64,000 nucleotides of DNA from Blastobasis lacticolella (Eukaryota > Arthropoda > Insecta > Lepidoptera > Blastobasidae), in contig LR990052.1 in assembly GCA_905147135.1 (NCBI GenBank), positions 15,562,200-15,626,199 of the forward strand, read 5' to 3'. Of this stretch, positions 10,459-20,416 are shown one piece after another. The first letter of the stretch is position 1; each line of letters opens with the position of its first letter. The notes below the pieces were generated by a model. The model worked only from the letters and a program-made list of their open reading frames with translations, did not search any database and had not been told where the DNA came from. The position numbers and the translations under genes are program-made.

Positions 10459-12706
10459 AGTATGGATACCATTCAATGTTGTTTGAAACACAATATACTA
10501 AATAAACTATCTTTACAAGCCCATTCTACAAAGTAGTAATCATTATATTGCATGCTTTATCTACGCCTTCAAATAGTTATGTGTGACATTGTAGTCAACT
10601 CAAAAAATGTTGTTACGTTAAGTTTCTCAGTAAATATAGCATTTTTAAATTACAGGTACAGATATTTATTGTCTATGATTGAATGACGACAACAAACACG
10701 TTCGGGAAGAGACACATCTTCGAGTAAGGTCACGTTTAAAGGTAGATAAACAGAAACCATACCATGCAACATAAACAAGTCACTGGCAAGAAATAGTTGG
10801 GGCATATGAATAGATTCGCTGAAAGGGAGATCCTTTCTGCAGCGAAATGTACGAGCCATTGTTACGATGGTCGGTGTGAGCCAAGCGTGGTTCCTTGTGA
10901 TAAATTTGCGCAGACACACTGCTTAGGTCCGAGATACATCGCCTGAGAATAGGTCAAACGTATGAGTTCATTCAGTCAAACGTTCAAATTGACTTTATTG
11001 TTAAAACAAAGATGTTTTCTGTCAGATTCAGAAACAGAAGAGAAGATTAATATGGAAGGCTGCAGATAGAATAAAAAAGTGAGGGTAATATAAACAGACT
11101 ATTTTCTGGCAAGGAAAAAACAGAAGTAAAGAAAACGATGGAAGGTGTAGCGTAGAAAATACACAATAGAAATAGGCATCTAGCGACATAAATTATGCAC
11201 CCATACGCGTACACGCAGTTAAAGAGAACTCCAAAATGCAGCTGAAAGGGTATACGACAGGTGCGGGACAGTTGGTGTGCTACTTTTATGTCAGTTATTG
11301 AATCGTTATTTTAATAGATAACATTAAAAGTAAATATGTAGGTACTTACTGGTAAATATTTATGGGTGTAAATATGCACTTTTCATGTCACTCCATATAA
11401 ATAGATATATACGGGTAGGCACAGCAAATATATAAACCTCCTACAAATCCATTATCGTCAAAGCCCATAACTGTCAACTGCTGGTCTTGATCTACGTCCA
11501 AGTAATTTTTTTAAATTATACGATTTGCCACAATTTCTACTCTTGGCAGGCGGGTTACAGATGGAGATTCATTTATTTAAAGTCTTTGTGCAAAAAGTGT
11601 GTATATTTTACACAAATTACTAAATTAGCTAAACTGTTCTCTTGATGCACCACCACCTAAAGGCGAGTGCATGGCAAGCTGCGCACGCGAGCGGTTTTGG
11701 GTCAAGGCAGCGCGGGACCGCCGCAGGGAGATAATCGCAAATTGCACCGTGCATTCGCAGCCATCTCAGACGCTTCTGAGCGGATATCAAGGGTCAACTT
11801 GCCAGTCTCGCAACCCATTTGGATGATCAAAGAGTAACGATTATGAACCCGTATCACCATCAAAATAATGATGACAGCCACGTGGGATGTATCAATGAAT
11901 GCTTTTAAGAGTGTATGAATGAAAGAAATGATATTTAAGTAATACCTTTTGAATAGAAGAAATATGATGACACAATCGACTAAAGTAGTTTCCCACACAT
12001 ATCACAAAACAATACACACAATACAAGCAAAGGCCTTTATTAAAACTGAAGATTACAGCGAATGCAACATGAAGCACTTTGAATAGCAAAAATGTTAATG
12101 ATACAGATTTAAATAATGATAACGGGTCATTAAGCAAACTTAAAATTGCACAACGTTTCAATAAAATTCGAGTTGTAGCAGACAGTTGTGACGAAAATGG
12201 TGAAGTTAAAGCAGTCGTGGGAATTTTCATAATGTAAACGGTAACAATCTGCTGTATGTGATCGAAAGAACGATGGAGAAACAAGGTCGATAGGATTACG
12301 ATGAACGTAAGGAGGCCATTATTAGCACAATACGTATGGTCCAGTCAAGTCCAGTAGAATGAAATAGTAGCAAATGCATAACATACAGTAAATATATCCA
12401 TATAACAGAAGACCGAATTTATTCTCTAGCAACAACAAACCTTGCATTGCAAAAGTTGCAGTTACACCAAAACTCGATGGGAATTCATGCACAGGTGGCC
12501 TGACGCGTCACGGGCTGTGACCACGGCTAGTGTAGCAGACATTCCTCAGCAAGACCGTGAGGGTGTGCGTCCATGTGTGTCACCGGCAGACCAGAGTGGC
12601 TTTTACCAGCGGTTGGAAAGTAAGAAAGACGAATACTTTACTTTAAATAAATAATGAAAACTTAGTTTACAGCGAATTGCACTCTTCATAATCCCAATGA
12701 ATAATT
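10459..12706. other. No gene recognised; hydrophobic frame at 11892-12284
   Basis: The minus frame 11892-12284 (130 codons) encodes two hydrophobic stretches (about residues 57-78 and 85-103) separated by a basic residue, and a second minus frame (11702-11998) overlaps its end. The composition resembles a multi-pass receptor fragment, but no signature or splice structure is evident. A small GC-rich patch lies at 11640-11780. The family C motif TTGGCAGGCGGGTTACAGAT occurs alone at about 11544-11563. Confidence 0.45.
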
Positions 12707-12780
12707 GCAAATCCTGGATCATAGTCAAGGCGGACCACGGGCCTTCGCGCGCGAGAGCACAACCTGGATATTAACGCTAA
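12707..12780 (+). repeat. Family A SINE, 3' fragment
   Basis: It contains CAAATCCTGGATCATAGTCA, AAGGCGGACCACGGGCC, GCGCGAGAGCACAACC and ATTAACGCTAAG, the last quarter of family A. It is 5'-truncated. Confidence 0.8.
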
Positions 12781-14288
12781 GATGATTATAACCCCAATGA
12801 AGTGGCATATGAATCAGCCGATAGTGTGCATTTGCACATAAATTTTATCTATGGTTAGGGACAGATAAAATGTGTGATAAATAAATCCGAATTCGGAGAT
12901 AGGAAAAAACCATGAGTGGATTTCAGGTGATACAAACGAGAACGAAAACAAAAGAAAAAACAAAAGTACAAGAGAGTTAAATTTTTATAATTTAAATATT
13001 ATAAAACATACTTAGGATGGTGTATTTAAATAACGATGCATCTGTTTTAAAAACAAGAAAGTTCCAGATCTCTTTGAAATTAGTAATCCATCAAATTGCA
13101 AATTCTGAACAGGTGGCGAGTAAAGTATTATTTGCTATTGTAACTGTGTTTTCGAGCATCCCATGGGATTCGATTGCCCCCGCAATACCCCGTCCACATG
13201 ACGTAATCTGCCGTTGGGGACAAAGCTTTTTATCTCCATGACAAATGGAATTACACGAACATAAACGAACAATACATGCGGCGAATTCTCCCATAATTGT
13301 AGGGATTTCAACGTTGGTCCAAGGTCATCTATCATCGTTTTATCTTACGACATGGCGTTTCGAAAATCTCAAGAACAATGGTGCCCTCAAATCAAATAAT
13401 CATTAGCTTTATTGTTCTTCCCCTATTGACTTCGGTCGTTATTAACGCTTCGGAGATTTCAAAAATCGTTAAATTGGCCGTTTCGATTAGTTTAATTTAG
13501 TTTATTAGATGTAAAAGGGACAATACAATCGTCCAATAGAGATAGCCGAGTATAGTGTTACAACGTGTTTATTTACGTCTAATAATACAAATAATGTTAT
13601 AGTTGGAAAGAGGACAGAAGCCGGGATAGGCGCTAGGACGATGATGATGATGATTAAAATAATGTGAAGTAAATTAGATTTTGAGTACATAATAAAATTA
13701 ATTAAAGAGTTTTTTATTTGCATTTGTAATCCCAATTAGGTGAAAATAAAAGGAAATGTCTATAACCGTGAGAATGATCTAAGATAATTATACGTCGCTA
13801 TTATAACGGTCGCCTAAAGGGCATAAACTGAGGGAGCAGATCCCTTGCACAATGATAGGCGAACAATGCGCGTGCGCCGCGTATTGTGCGATTTAGGATC
13901 CATTTTTTTTTTTACAATTTTTTTTTTCTAACAAAGGCATTGCACAAAACAATCGGTCAACGAGCCGGGTCACGCTTTATAGCCGACAACAAAAGAGGTG
14001 ATGAAATTAATCAACAGTTTGAATGGGAGAGCGAGATAGAGGATAGCCTAGTGAACTGGGAGAATGAGAGGAGCGATCTTTACATCATCCTAGGTTCGCG
14101 TCGTTTATTTTCTAAGCTATGTTATATAAATCCATTTTTGATGATGCAGTTTGTGGGTTACGTGCTAGGTTTATCTGTTTATAGAATACTAGCTGGTTAG
14201 CTGATACGTATCTCACCGGCCAATCGTAACAGTTAAGAAACTTAACATCCAAAGAATACCGCCACAATTTTTTCAATTTTATAGTATA
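12781..14288. other. No gene recognised
   Basis: An imperfect inverted repeat lies around 12836-12875 (ATTTTATCT / AGATAAAAT). The plus frame at 13886-14200 (104 codons) starts in a poly-T stretch and has no family. Frames at 13017-13335 are open on both strands at once. Confidence 0.5.
13598..13657 (+). repeat. Short LINE 3' end with GAT tail
   Basis: GTTGGAAAGAGGACAGAAGC, CGGGATAGGCGC and then GATGATGATGATGATT. A coding stub followed by a GAT microsatellite is how RTE-like LINE ends look elsewhere in this window. The stub differs from family D. Confidence 0.4.
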
Positions 14289-14507
14289 CTAGTGGACCCG
14301 GCGCGACTTCGTTCGCGTACATTTACTTTACCCCTACCTACCATTTCTTTATTACTTATTCATTTTCATACTTACAAACCGTCCTCTTGAGTCACTTTAT
14401 CTATTGTTGAAAACCGTATGAAAACCCGTTGCTTAGTTCCAAATATCTAAGCGTACATAAATACATAGGGACAGACGGCGGGAAGTGACTTTGTTTTATA
14501 CTATGTA
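14289..14507 (-). mobile_element. Family F non-autonomous element, CTAG-ended
   Basis: On the minus strand it begins TACATAGTATAAAACAAAGT and passes CTTCCCGCCGTCTGTCC, GTACGCTTAGATATTTGG and GGTTTTCAACAATAGATAAA. It ends CGAAGTCGCGCCGGGTCCACTAG followed by T (written here in overlapping parts with positions: the last 23 bases are 14289-14311 in reverse complement). The ending CTAG with T as next base is shared by four other F ends. This is compatible with the CTRR terminus of Helitrons, but assignment to that class is inference. Confidence 0.7.
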
Positions 14508-15006
14508 TAAATTTAGGTATCGAGATATCTACCAGATACGTCACAGAGTATGTTTTTTACCTACCTGGTTCTACACAAGCAAGCAGTTGTTTTCAGACAA
14601 AGACACCGACACAAGAGCACAACGACACTAAACGTATTCTATTTACTTGTACTGTACAATCGGATAACCTTCACGAAAGAAAAAACACAACACAAAAGGG
14701 CACAAAATTAAAATTGCTCAAGTCTGGGAATTGTATAATAACATTTTCTATTCATTGTTTTGAGGACGTCTGATGGCGTAGTTTTAGATTGAGTCCACTT
14801 ATTTTTTGATTAAGAAACCTTGGTTTGTTTCAGGCTTGGTTGCTGTACATATGGCGGCCAAGATTATAGTTTAGCTATCGATTGTTGCGGAATGGAGAAG
14901 AGGTGACCGCAATTACAGGCATGAAGCATTTCATGTTAGTCCTCACAGAGACAACGCACCTTCGTTTATGCATTTTTGTTGCCTGCTACCTGAATGCATG
15001 ATTCGT
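14508..15006. other. No gene recognised
   Basis: Ordinary AT-rich DNA. No repeat family, hairpin or frame worth naming was seen. Confidence 0.5.
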
Positions 15007-15082
15007 AGATGTTATAGGCGACCGTTACCCGTTACCATCAGGTGGGCTGTCAGCTAGTTTCTCACTGCCTAGAATAAAAAAA
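15007..15082 (+). repeat. Family E tail fragment
   Basis: Diverged tail: ATAGGCGACCGTTACC, CGTTACCATCAGGTGGGCTG, then CACTGCCTAGAATAAAAAAA. Block order matches family E, with the poly(A) end retained. Confidence 0.55.
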
Positions 15083-15369
15083 TGGTTAAACTCTGCTGAA
15101 TTATAAAACAATAAGCAATAAAATCTGACTAATGATTGCCATTTTTGAGGCCAACTACCCAACATACCAATCACCCCCGTGCTGTACACGAGATTAATTC
15201 CAGCTGCGCAAATTCGCATCCTCTCACGGGTGTCCAGTCCAGCCAATCGATAGTTCGCTCGCCGCATGCCCGATTAAATAATGAACCTGAACATTGCATT
15301 ATCGATGCACCATAATAAACACATCAAACATGGCGGACGCTCCACATACTCGCACGTGACCAGCACGCG

Positions 15370-15416
15370 CCCTGGCCCCCCGGGGGTTCCATGGCCCCCA
15401 GCCGGGGGGTCCAGGG
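15370..15416. repeat. GC-only inverted repeat
   Basis: The left arm CCCTGGCCCCCCGG (15370-15383) pairs with CCGGGGGGTCCAGGG (15402-15416) with one bulged base. The loop itself holds further C- and G-runs around CCATGG. It stands out sharply against the AT-rich context. The runs of five or six G on both strands could form G-quadruplex-like structures as well as a stem. Confidence 0.7.
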
Positions 15417-15439
15417 CCCCTTCCCCCTCCCTGCTTGCC

Positions 15440-16714
15440 CCAGTAACACCGCACTGATTATTTACGCATACAGCGTCGGAGTTTCGCGACTTCGTTACCA
15501 AGTTCTGTTCAGTTCGGCTATTTTCGGCCACAGCGGCTTGTGTAAACGAGAAAAGTTTCGCGGGAACGCCATTGGGTTTGTATATTATTGGATTTCTATT
15601 GGGTCTGCTTATTTAAAGTAAGCTTTGTTCAACGGAAATACTTTTGTTTCGTATTCGGCTTTAATTGCAAAATTTTAATAGATTTTATTAAAAACATAAT
15701 TAGGTTCTTCAGCGGTTTGTTTAAATACTTTGTTGAAAGTTTATTTTTAGGAGGAAGTTGAAACAAAACGATTTTAAACATTTTATTCGACGATCATGGA
15801 TCACGGATTACTTTTTAAGTTGGTTACATGATTTACGCTCATCCAATGCGACGCGGATTTGCAAAACAATCATAAACGCCATGAAAAAGGACTTTAGCAC
15901 GTTATAAATTCTCCTTTCCTCCCGTGGCTTTTGTTCGAAATTGCCAATAAATTGTCACGCTTTAGCTTTTAGAGGGTTATGACCCTATGGCGTCATGTTA
16001 TTCGAAAAATCAAAGGGTTGGGTCCCAATACCGCATAGAATACCCCGGTTCCCGTCGATCGTGTTCTGTTACTTTCACAATTTCGTTGTCGAGACATATT
16101 TAGACGGGGAGAGTTATGAGAGGGATGTACTCGTAGGGATGTCGAAATGCGATTTGTTATCGTATTTGCATAATGTGTTCGGAATAAATTCAACGCCCGC
16201 ATAATTGAGGGTGCGCTCTCTATGGACTTTTTAAAACTTTATAGCCATCAACTTTAAATATCCAACCATGATCTTGACGTATTTATATCTAATCAAATAC
16301 TACCTGAATTGATAAGTTACGTATCTACGTAGGTTTCTGGGAAATCTGAAGTCCAATATCTACAAAATCTAATCAAAGAGTATATAATGTATATAATACA
16401 AATTCTAAATATTCTCTAAAATCATTCAGGGACTTAATAAAGGCACATAAAATACCCAAAACCGTGGTCAAGCATTTCGAACCAACGACAAACAATAAAA
16501 GGCCAGTTTTTAGAGTCAACACGGCATAATTCCAGAGCGGTGTGTCGATGACAATGCCCCACATACCGGCGCGGCGGAAGCGACGCGAGTGGCAATTGCA
16601 CCGAGCGTTGCATCCGCCGATCGTGATCTAACTGTTCAGTGGTATGTATGTTGGAACTTGATATTTTTATAAATATAATGCAGTGCTAGATTGCAATGTT
16701 TTGAGCCCAAAGGG
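15440..16714. other. No gene recognised; both strands open at 15993-16204
   Basis: At 15993-16204 a 69-codon frame is open on each strand. The plus reading has a good mix of residues and an ATG, and follows AAAATTT-rich DNA. No family is recognised. A small CG-rich patch lies at 16563-16625. Confidence 0.45.
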
Positions 16715-17000
16715 AATTGGAGAGGGCTATGCCCGGAGTCTCGTTGCGCGATAGAATCAGAAAAGAGGAGATCCGCAAGCGAACCAAGGTCACCGACATA
16801 GCACAGGGCACATAGCTTGAAGAACAGATGGGCGATGGGACAGTAAAGTTCTCGAGTGGCGACCACAAGGTGGACCGACGATCTGGTAAAGATCGCAGGT
16901 ACCAGCTGGATGCGGAAGGCTGGTCCTGTGCCTTTGTGGTGATCTCTGGGGGAAGACTATGCCCAGCAGTAGGCGTTTTTCGGCTGATATGATGATGAAG
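16715..17000 (+). pseudogene. Family D RTE-like LINE, C-terminal ORF relic and 3' end
   Basis: This is the most informative D copy. From 16715 it encodes LERAMPGVSLRDRIRKEEIR and then KRTKVTDIAQG, followed by a stop. That is the conserved region shortly before the C-terminus of RTE-like LINE proteins, which carry endonuclease and reverse transcriptase upstream of this part (absent here). After frameshifts it continues with RWTDDLVKIAGTSWMRKA-like sequence and ends in CCCAGCAGTAGGCG and a GAT tail at 16989-17000. It is 5'-truncated with stops and frameshifts, so it cannot encode an active protein. It is the only D copy long enough to show the coding identity of the family. Confidence 0.85.
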
Positions 17001-17278
17001 GTTACAATGGAAAGTTCTTTTGACGTTTATTCCAAACCAAACGATCTCCATAACAAACTCAGTAACTACAGTAGGTTGTTTACACGCTCAGTAGGTAGGC
17101 ATACTACAGTGGGCAGTCTCCGGGCGTCGCTATCAATAACTCAACACGGAATCAGTGTGGCCCCACATGTTTATTCATGTGCCCGTATCAATTTGTAGCC
17201 CGCATGTCGTCACACTGAAGAAGACTCGGCGCGAATTGAACGAATGGACCTTGGACAACGTGGTACACTATCTATAGT

Positions 17279-17455
17279 TATTGTCGAGATCTAAGACGCC
17301 CATTTTGACAGGTGTCGTCAATTCCTTGTGTCCACGACATAAGGTTCAATTTCTGTTACATTCTCTCGCGTATTGTCGAAATTGTATCAAATGAACTTTA
17401 TGTTGTGGTCAAAAGGAAATGATGACACCTGTCAAAGTGAGCTTTAGTCGACGGT
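17279..17455. repeat. Foldback element, arms of about 50-70 bp
   Basis: The left core (17301-17351) and the reverse complement of the right core (17387-17439) share TTTTGACAGGTGTC / CTTTGACAGGTGTC, TTCCTT, CCACGACATAA / CCACAACATAA and GTTCA. Weaker pairing continues outward to GTCGA on both sides. The loop is about 35 bp. No TSD was found. It is probably a MITE. Confidence 0.8.
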
Positions 17456-17507
17456 AATTGCGATAAATAATGCACATCCGCTTGCACATGCTTGTAATAA
17501 TGATCTG

Positions 17508-17670
17508 GACGAACGCTTCATCCTCATGTCATGGATGCGTACGGCTAAGGAATGGAACTGTTTGTTCTCTGATCATATAATCTGGATGCCTTCAAGGCTA
17601 GAGGGGATAGGGATGCTCCATCTTCGACCGCATCGTTACTTACCGCCAGGTGAGATGGCGGTCTAAAAAA
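17508..17670 (+). repeat. Family H LINE C-terminus relic
   Basis: It shares GGAATGGAACTG, TATAATCTGGATGCCTTCAA, AGGCTAGAG and CCAGGTGAGATGGCGGTC, followed by an A-run, with the copies at 50985-51170 and 57858-58125 (minus). These blocks are the last codons and 3' end of an old LINE ORF. Frames are broken. Confidence 0.65.
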
Positions 17671-17847
17671 ATCTCTCTCTCTGTTTGTTTGTAGGTACAT
17701 ATTATGAACGTAGGCAGGGTGGAATATAGTCCCAATCTTATTTTACTTATAGGTTTAACTATAGATCAACCAGGGGAATTATATTGGAACCGCTTGCCTA
17801 GAGTCTAACGGGTTTCAGTTTTGATTTTCGTCTAAACTTAAGATTAT

Positions 17848-18230
17848 AGAAATAGAAATAGAAATAGAAAACATTTATTTACACACAATAACACCACAAA
17901 CACATAACAAATGGCTCAAAGGGGTTGAATCACTGACCTCCAAATAGGTATTTTTTTGAGGTCAGTGGCTCGACTCCAGAGCCGTAAAACAAAAAATAAA
18001 AAAATAAAAAGTATTAAGAATAAGTGACATAAAAATGCGCAAACAAAATTAATAACAAACAACATCAAATGAGGAAACAACAACTAGACAAACATATATG
18101 AATAAAAGAAAATTGAAGAACAGAGCCGTTGCATGTGTATGTGGTGTGTTGTGTAAAAGGGACCTCACTCAGCTTCATGCCCTGGCGGGGACCAGGGCGC
18201 TGGTTTTCAGTGAGACCTGCTGAGTGAGGC
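17848..18230 (-). repeat. Probable LINE/retroposon 3' region with nested hairpins
   Basis: At the left edge, GAAATAGAAATAGAAATAG followed by AAAACATTTATTTACAC is the reverse complement of a retroposon-type AT-rich tail. Inside are two strong hairpins. CACTGACCTC / GAGGTCAGTG (17931-17940 and 17958-17967) has 10 perfect pairs. CCTCACTCAGC / GCTGAGTGAGG (18163-18173 and 18219-18229) has 11 perfect pairs and encloses a third, GCCCTGG / CCAGGGC (18179-18185 and 18192-18198). Structured RNA at a retroposon 3' end is plausible. The family is unknown. Confidence 0.5.
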
Positions 18231-20163
18231 ACGGACGAAGACGTTTTAAATAGATAAATACAACGTGTGGAGTGTAAATACGTGTTTAGTGTAATGTAAT
18301 GTGTAATTTAGATTAGTTATTAAAGTTATTATAAAGTCACATCATAACATTGCAGCACCCCGTGACCGCAAAAAGCAATCTTGAAGCGATTATACGTAAC
18401 CGAAACCGAAACCTTCCACGTCAATAGATAATAATAGTATACAAACATATAATTGCATCCACGAATAACAATTCGTATACGAACGAGAAACGAACCCGAA
18501 ATATGCCACGCCGTGACCTTCCGAAACCTAGCGATCAGTCAGATAAAACTTTCTACGAAGCACATTTGAGGTTAAAAACTGCCAAGTTCACAGTTTGCCC
18601 TCGCCTGTCATAGATTAGATGTAATCTATGGCTGAACTGAACTTGTCACTGCCCCGGGGCCTTGTCGGTCGTCGATCAAATATTCAGAGTCGCGAGACTC
18701 GGAGATAGCATGGTTTCGTGCGTAATTACGCTCTTTGTTGGCAAGATCTTTCACTTTCGTACAATTGGCGTTATTGCTTGAAAAGGTTTGCGTTTCTCAC
18801 GATCTTGTGGATGTTCAGACATGTTCACCGTTTCAACTAGATGAGATCTTCAGGGCGTTTATCGTTTTCATTAAATCACATCCTTTTAAAGAGATTTAAA
18901 ATTTATTTTATCTTAGTTATGGGTTCTAACAAGACCAAAGTAAAACAAAATAGAAAAAGAGACGCCTAATGGGTCTCAAGTATTAATTATCAGATGAAGG
19001 AAGATCTCGTCGCTAAATCAAGCGTGCGGTACTGTATTGTACCTGGGCCTCAACTAAAAAAATCCTTCACCACACCAGACAAGCCCTCTTTAGCTTTTTT
19101 ATCGTAACAAACCCTCGACCCAACTCGCAACCGATCGATCCATGTAGCTACACGGAAGACCACGCTCCCATAGAAAGTGACATCCACCATTGACACTGGC
19201 GTGTCGCCCCCACAGTGCCCGTGACCGGCCTAATTGACGCGACAGGGGCGTCGTGAGCGGCGTCCGTGACCACGGCGGCGTAGTTCGCACGATTGTGGCG
19301 GCGCAAACGCCAAATCTGCCCGTCGTGGCAGCAGTATCTGCAGTATGTTGCTCGTCGCATTTCGACGATGATTGTTGCGGTAGTTCAGTTCAAGTGGCGG
19401 GAACATTGAATACGTGTATGCGAAGTGACGCGGTAATAGTCACATGTGAATTTAATTTGTTTTATCAATCATCAATGTGAATAGTCCTTCTCCCAGTGAG
19501 TATTTTTCCTGTAAATTGGGTGCCAAATAATATAATATAATCTGTGAAAACTGAGATTACCGAGGCAAAGTTCCACAAACTTTTCATGTGTTATCTATCT
19601 AGAATATTTACGAGAACCTTCACAAGAAAACGCAACGGGTACTTTGTTAAAAATGACGTAAATCGGTGCCAAGTTCAAAGAAAAACGAAAGAGTGTGCGA
19701 GCTAAAAGGAAATACGAATTTCCTGGAATTGTCCACGCTACGGGCGGAGAATAGTTTTTGTCTTGCGGAACGGGTCTTGAAGTAGCGTCGGTTCACGGAC
19801 CGCTGGATTACATTGAATTTCGCCAAAAAACGCCACTCACCCGGGTAAAAACAACCGAATATTTAATACCGACTACATTGTTTACCGGTACAAATATGCT
19901 GTCAAAAAAATTGAAAGATTGTTCCGAACTTAATTCAGATAATACCGATGCACCTCGATGAGAAATAGAGCCCAGCTTTCAACGAGAATTCTAATCCATC
20001 ATATTATCAGATGTAAATGTAAACATAGGTGGCGTAAATACAATCGAAGATCAAAACAGAACGGACCAGACAATAACAAAAGAACGAGATCACGCAAACA
20101 TTTTTCTATTACAAATCATTATTACAGTTTGCGCAATGGCCAACAGAAATAATAATGCACACG
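18231..20163. other. No gene recognised; GC-rich block near 19100-19400
   Basis: A perfect 9-bp-arm hairpin (CATAGATTA / TAATCTATG) lies at 18609-18630. From about 19100 to 19400 the sequence is rich in CG and open in several frames on both strands, the pattern of a CpG-rich regulatory patch or an old exon. No protein family is evident. Confidence 0.45.
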
Positions 20164-20416
20164 GAAATGTTATATTCCTCAAAGAATAGCACCACCCCAT
20201 CTCTTCCCGTGGGTGTCGTAAGAGGCGACTAAGGGACAAATCCGAAAGGTGGGCAGCAGCATCTTTCTGGGTAGATTTACATCAACTGCACTGCGATCTC
20301 CAACCCGCCTGCCAAGCGTGGAGATTATGGCAATGACCTCCCCTTTCGTGGGAGAGGCCCGAAGTCCTGCAGTGGACTGTTATGGGCTGTGATGATGATG
20401 ATGATGAAATGTTATA
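20164..20416 (+). mobile_element. Family C retroposon with 11-bp TSD
   Basis: The element is 20175-20405, flanked by GAAATGTTATA at 20164-20174 and 20406-20416. It has the C blocks TGCGATCTCCAACCCGCCTG, CCAAGCGTGGAGATTATGGC and CGTGGGAGAGGCCCG, then CAGTGGACTGTTATGGGCTG and a GAT tail. The 5' end is truncated. The perfect TSD argues for target-primed reverse transcription. Confidence 0.85.

Noticed and set aside
11892..12284. Chemoreceptor-like exon
   Set aside because: Two hydrophobic stretches only, no family signature, and no convincing splice sites. Hydrophobic readings are common in T-rich DNA.
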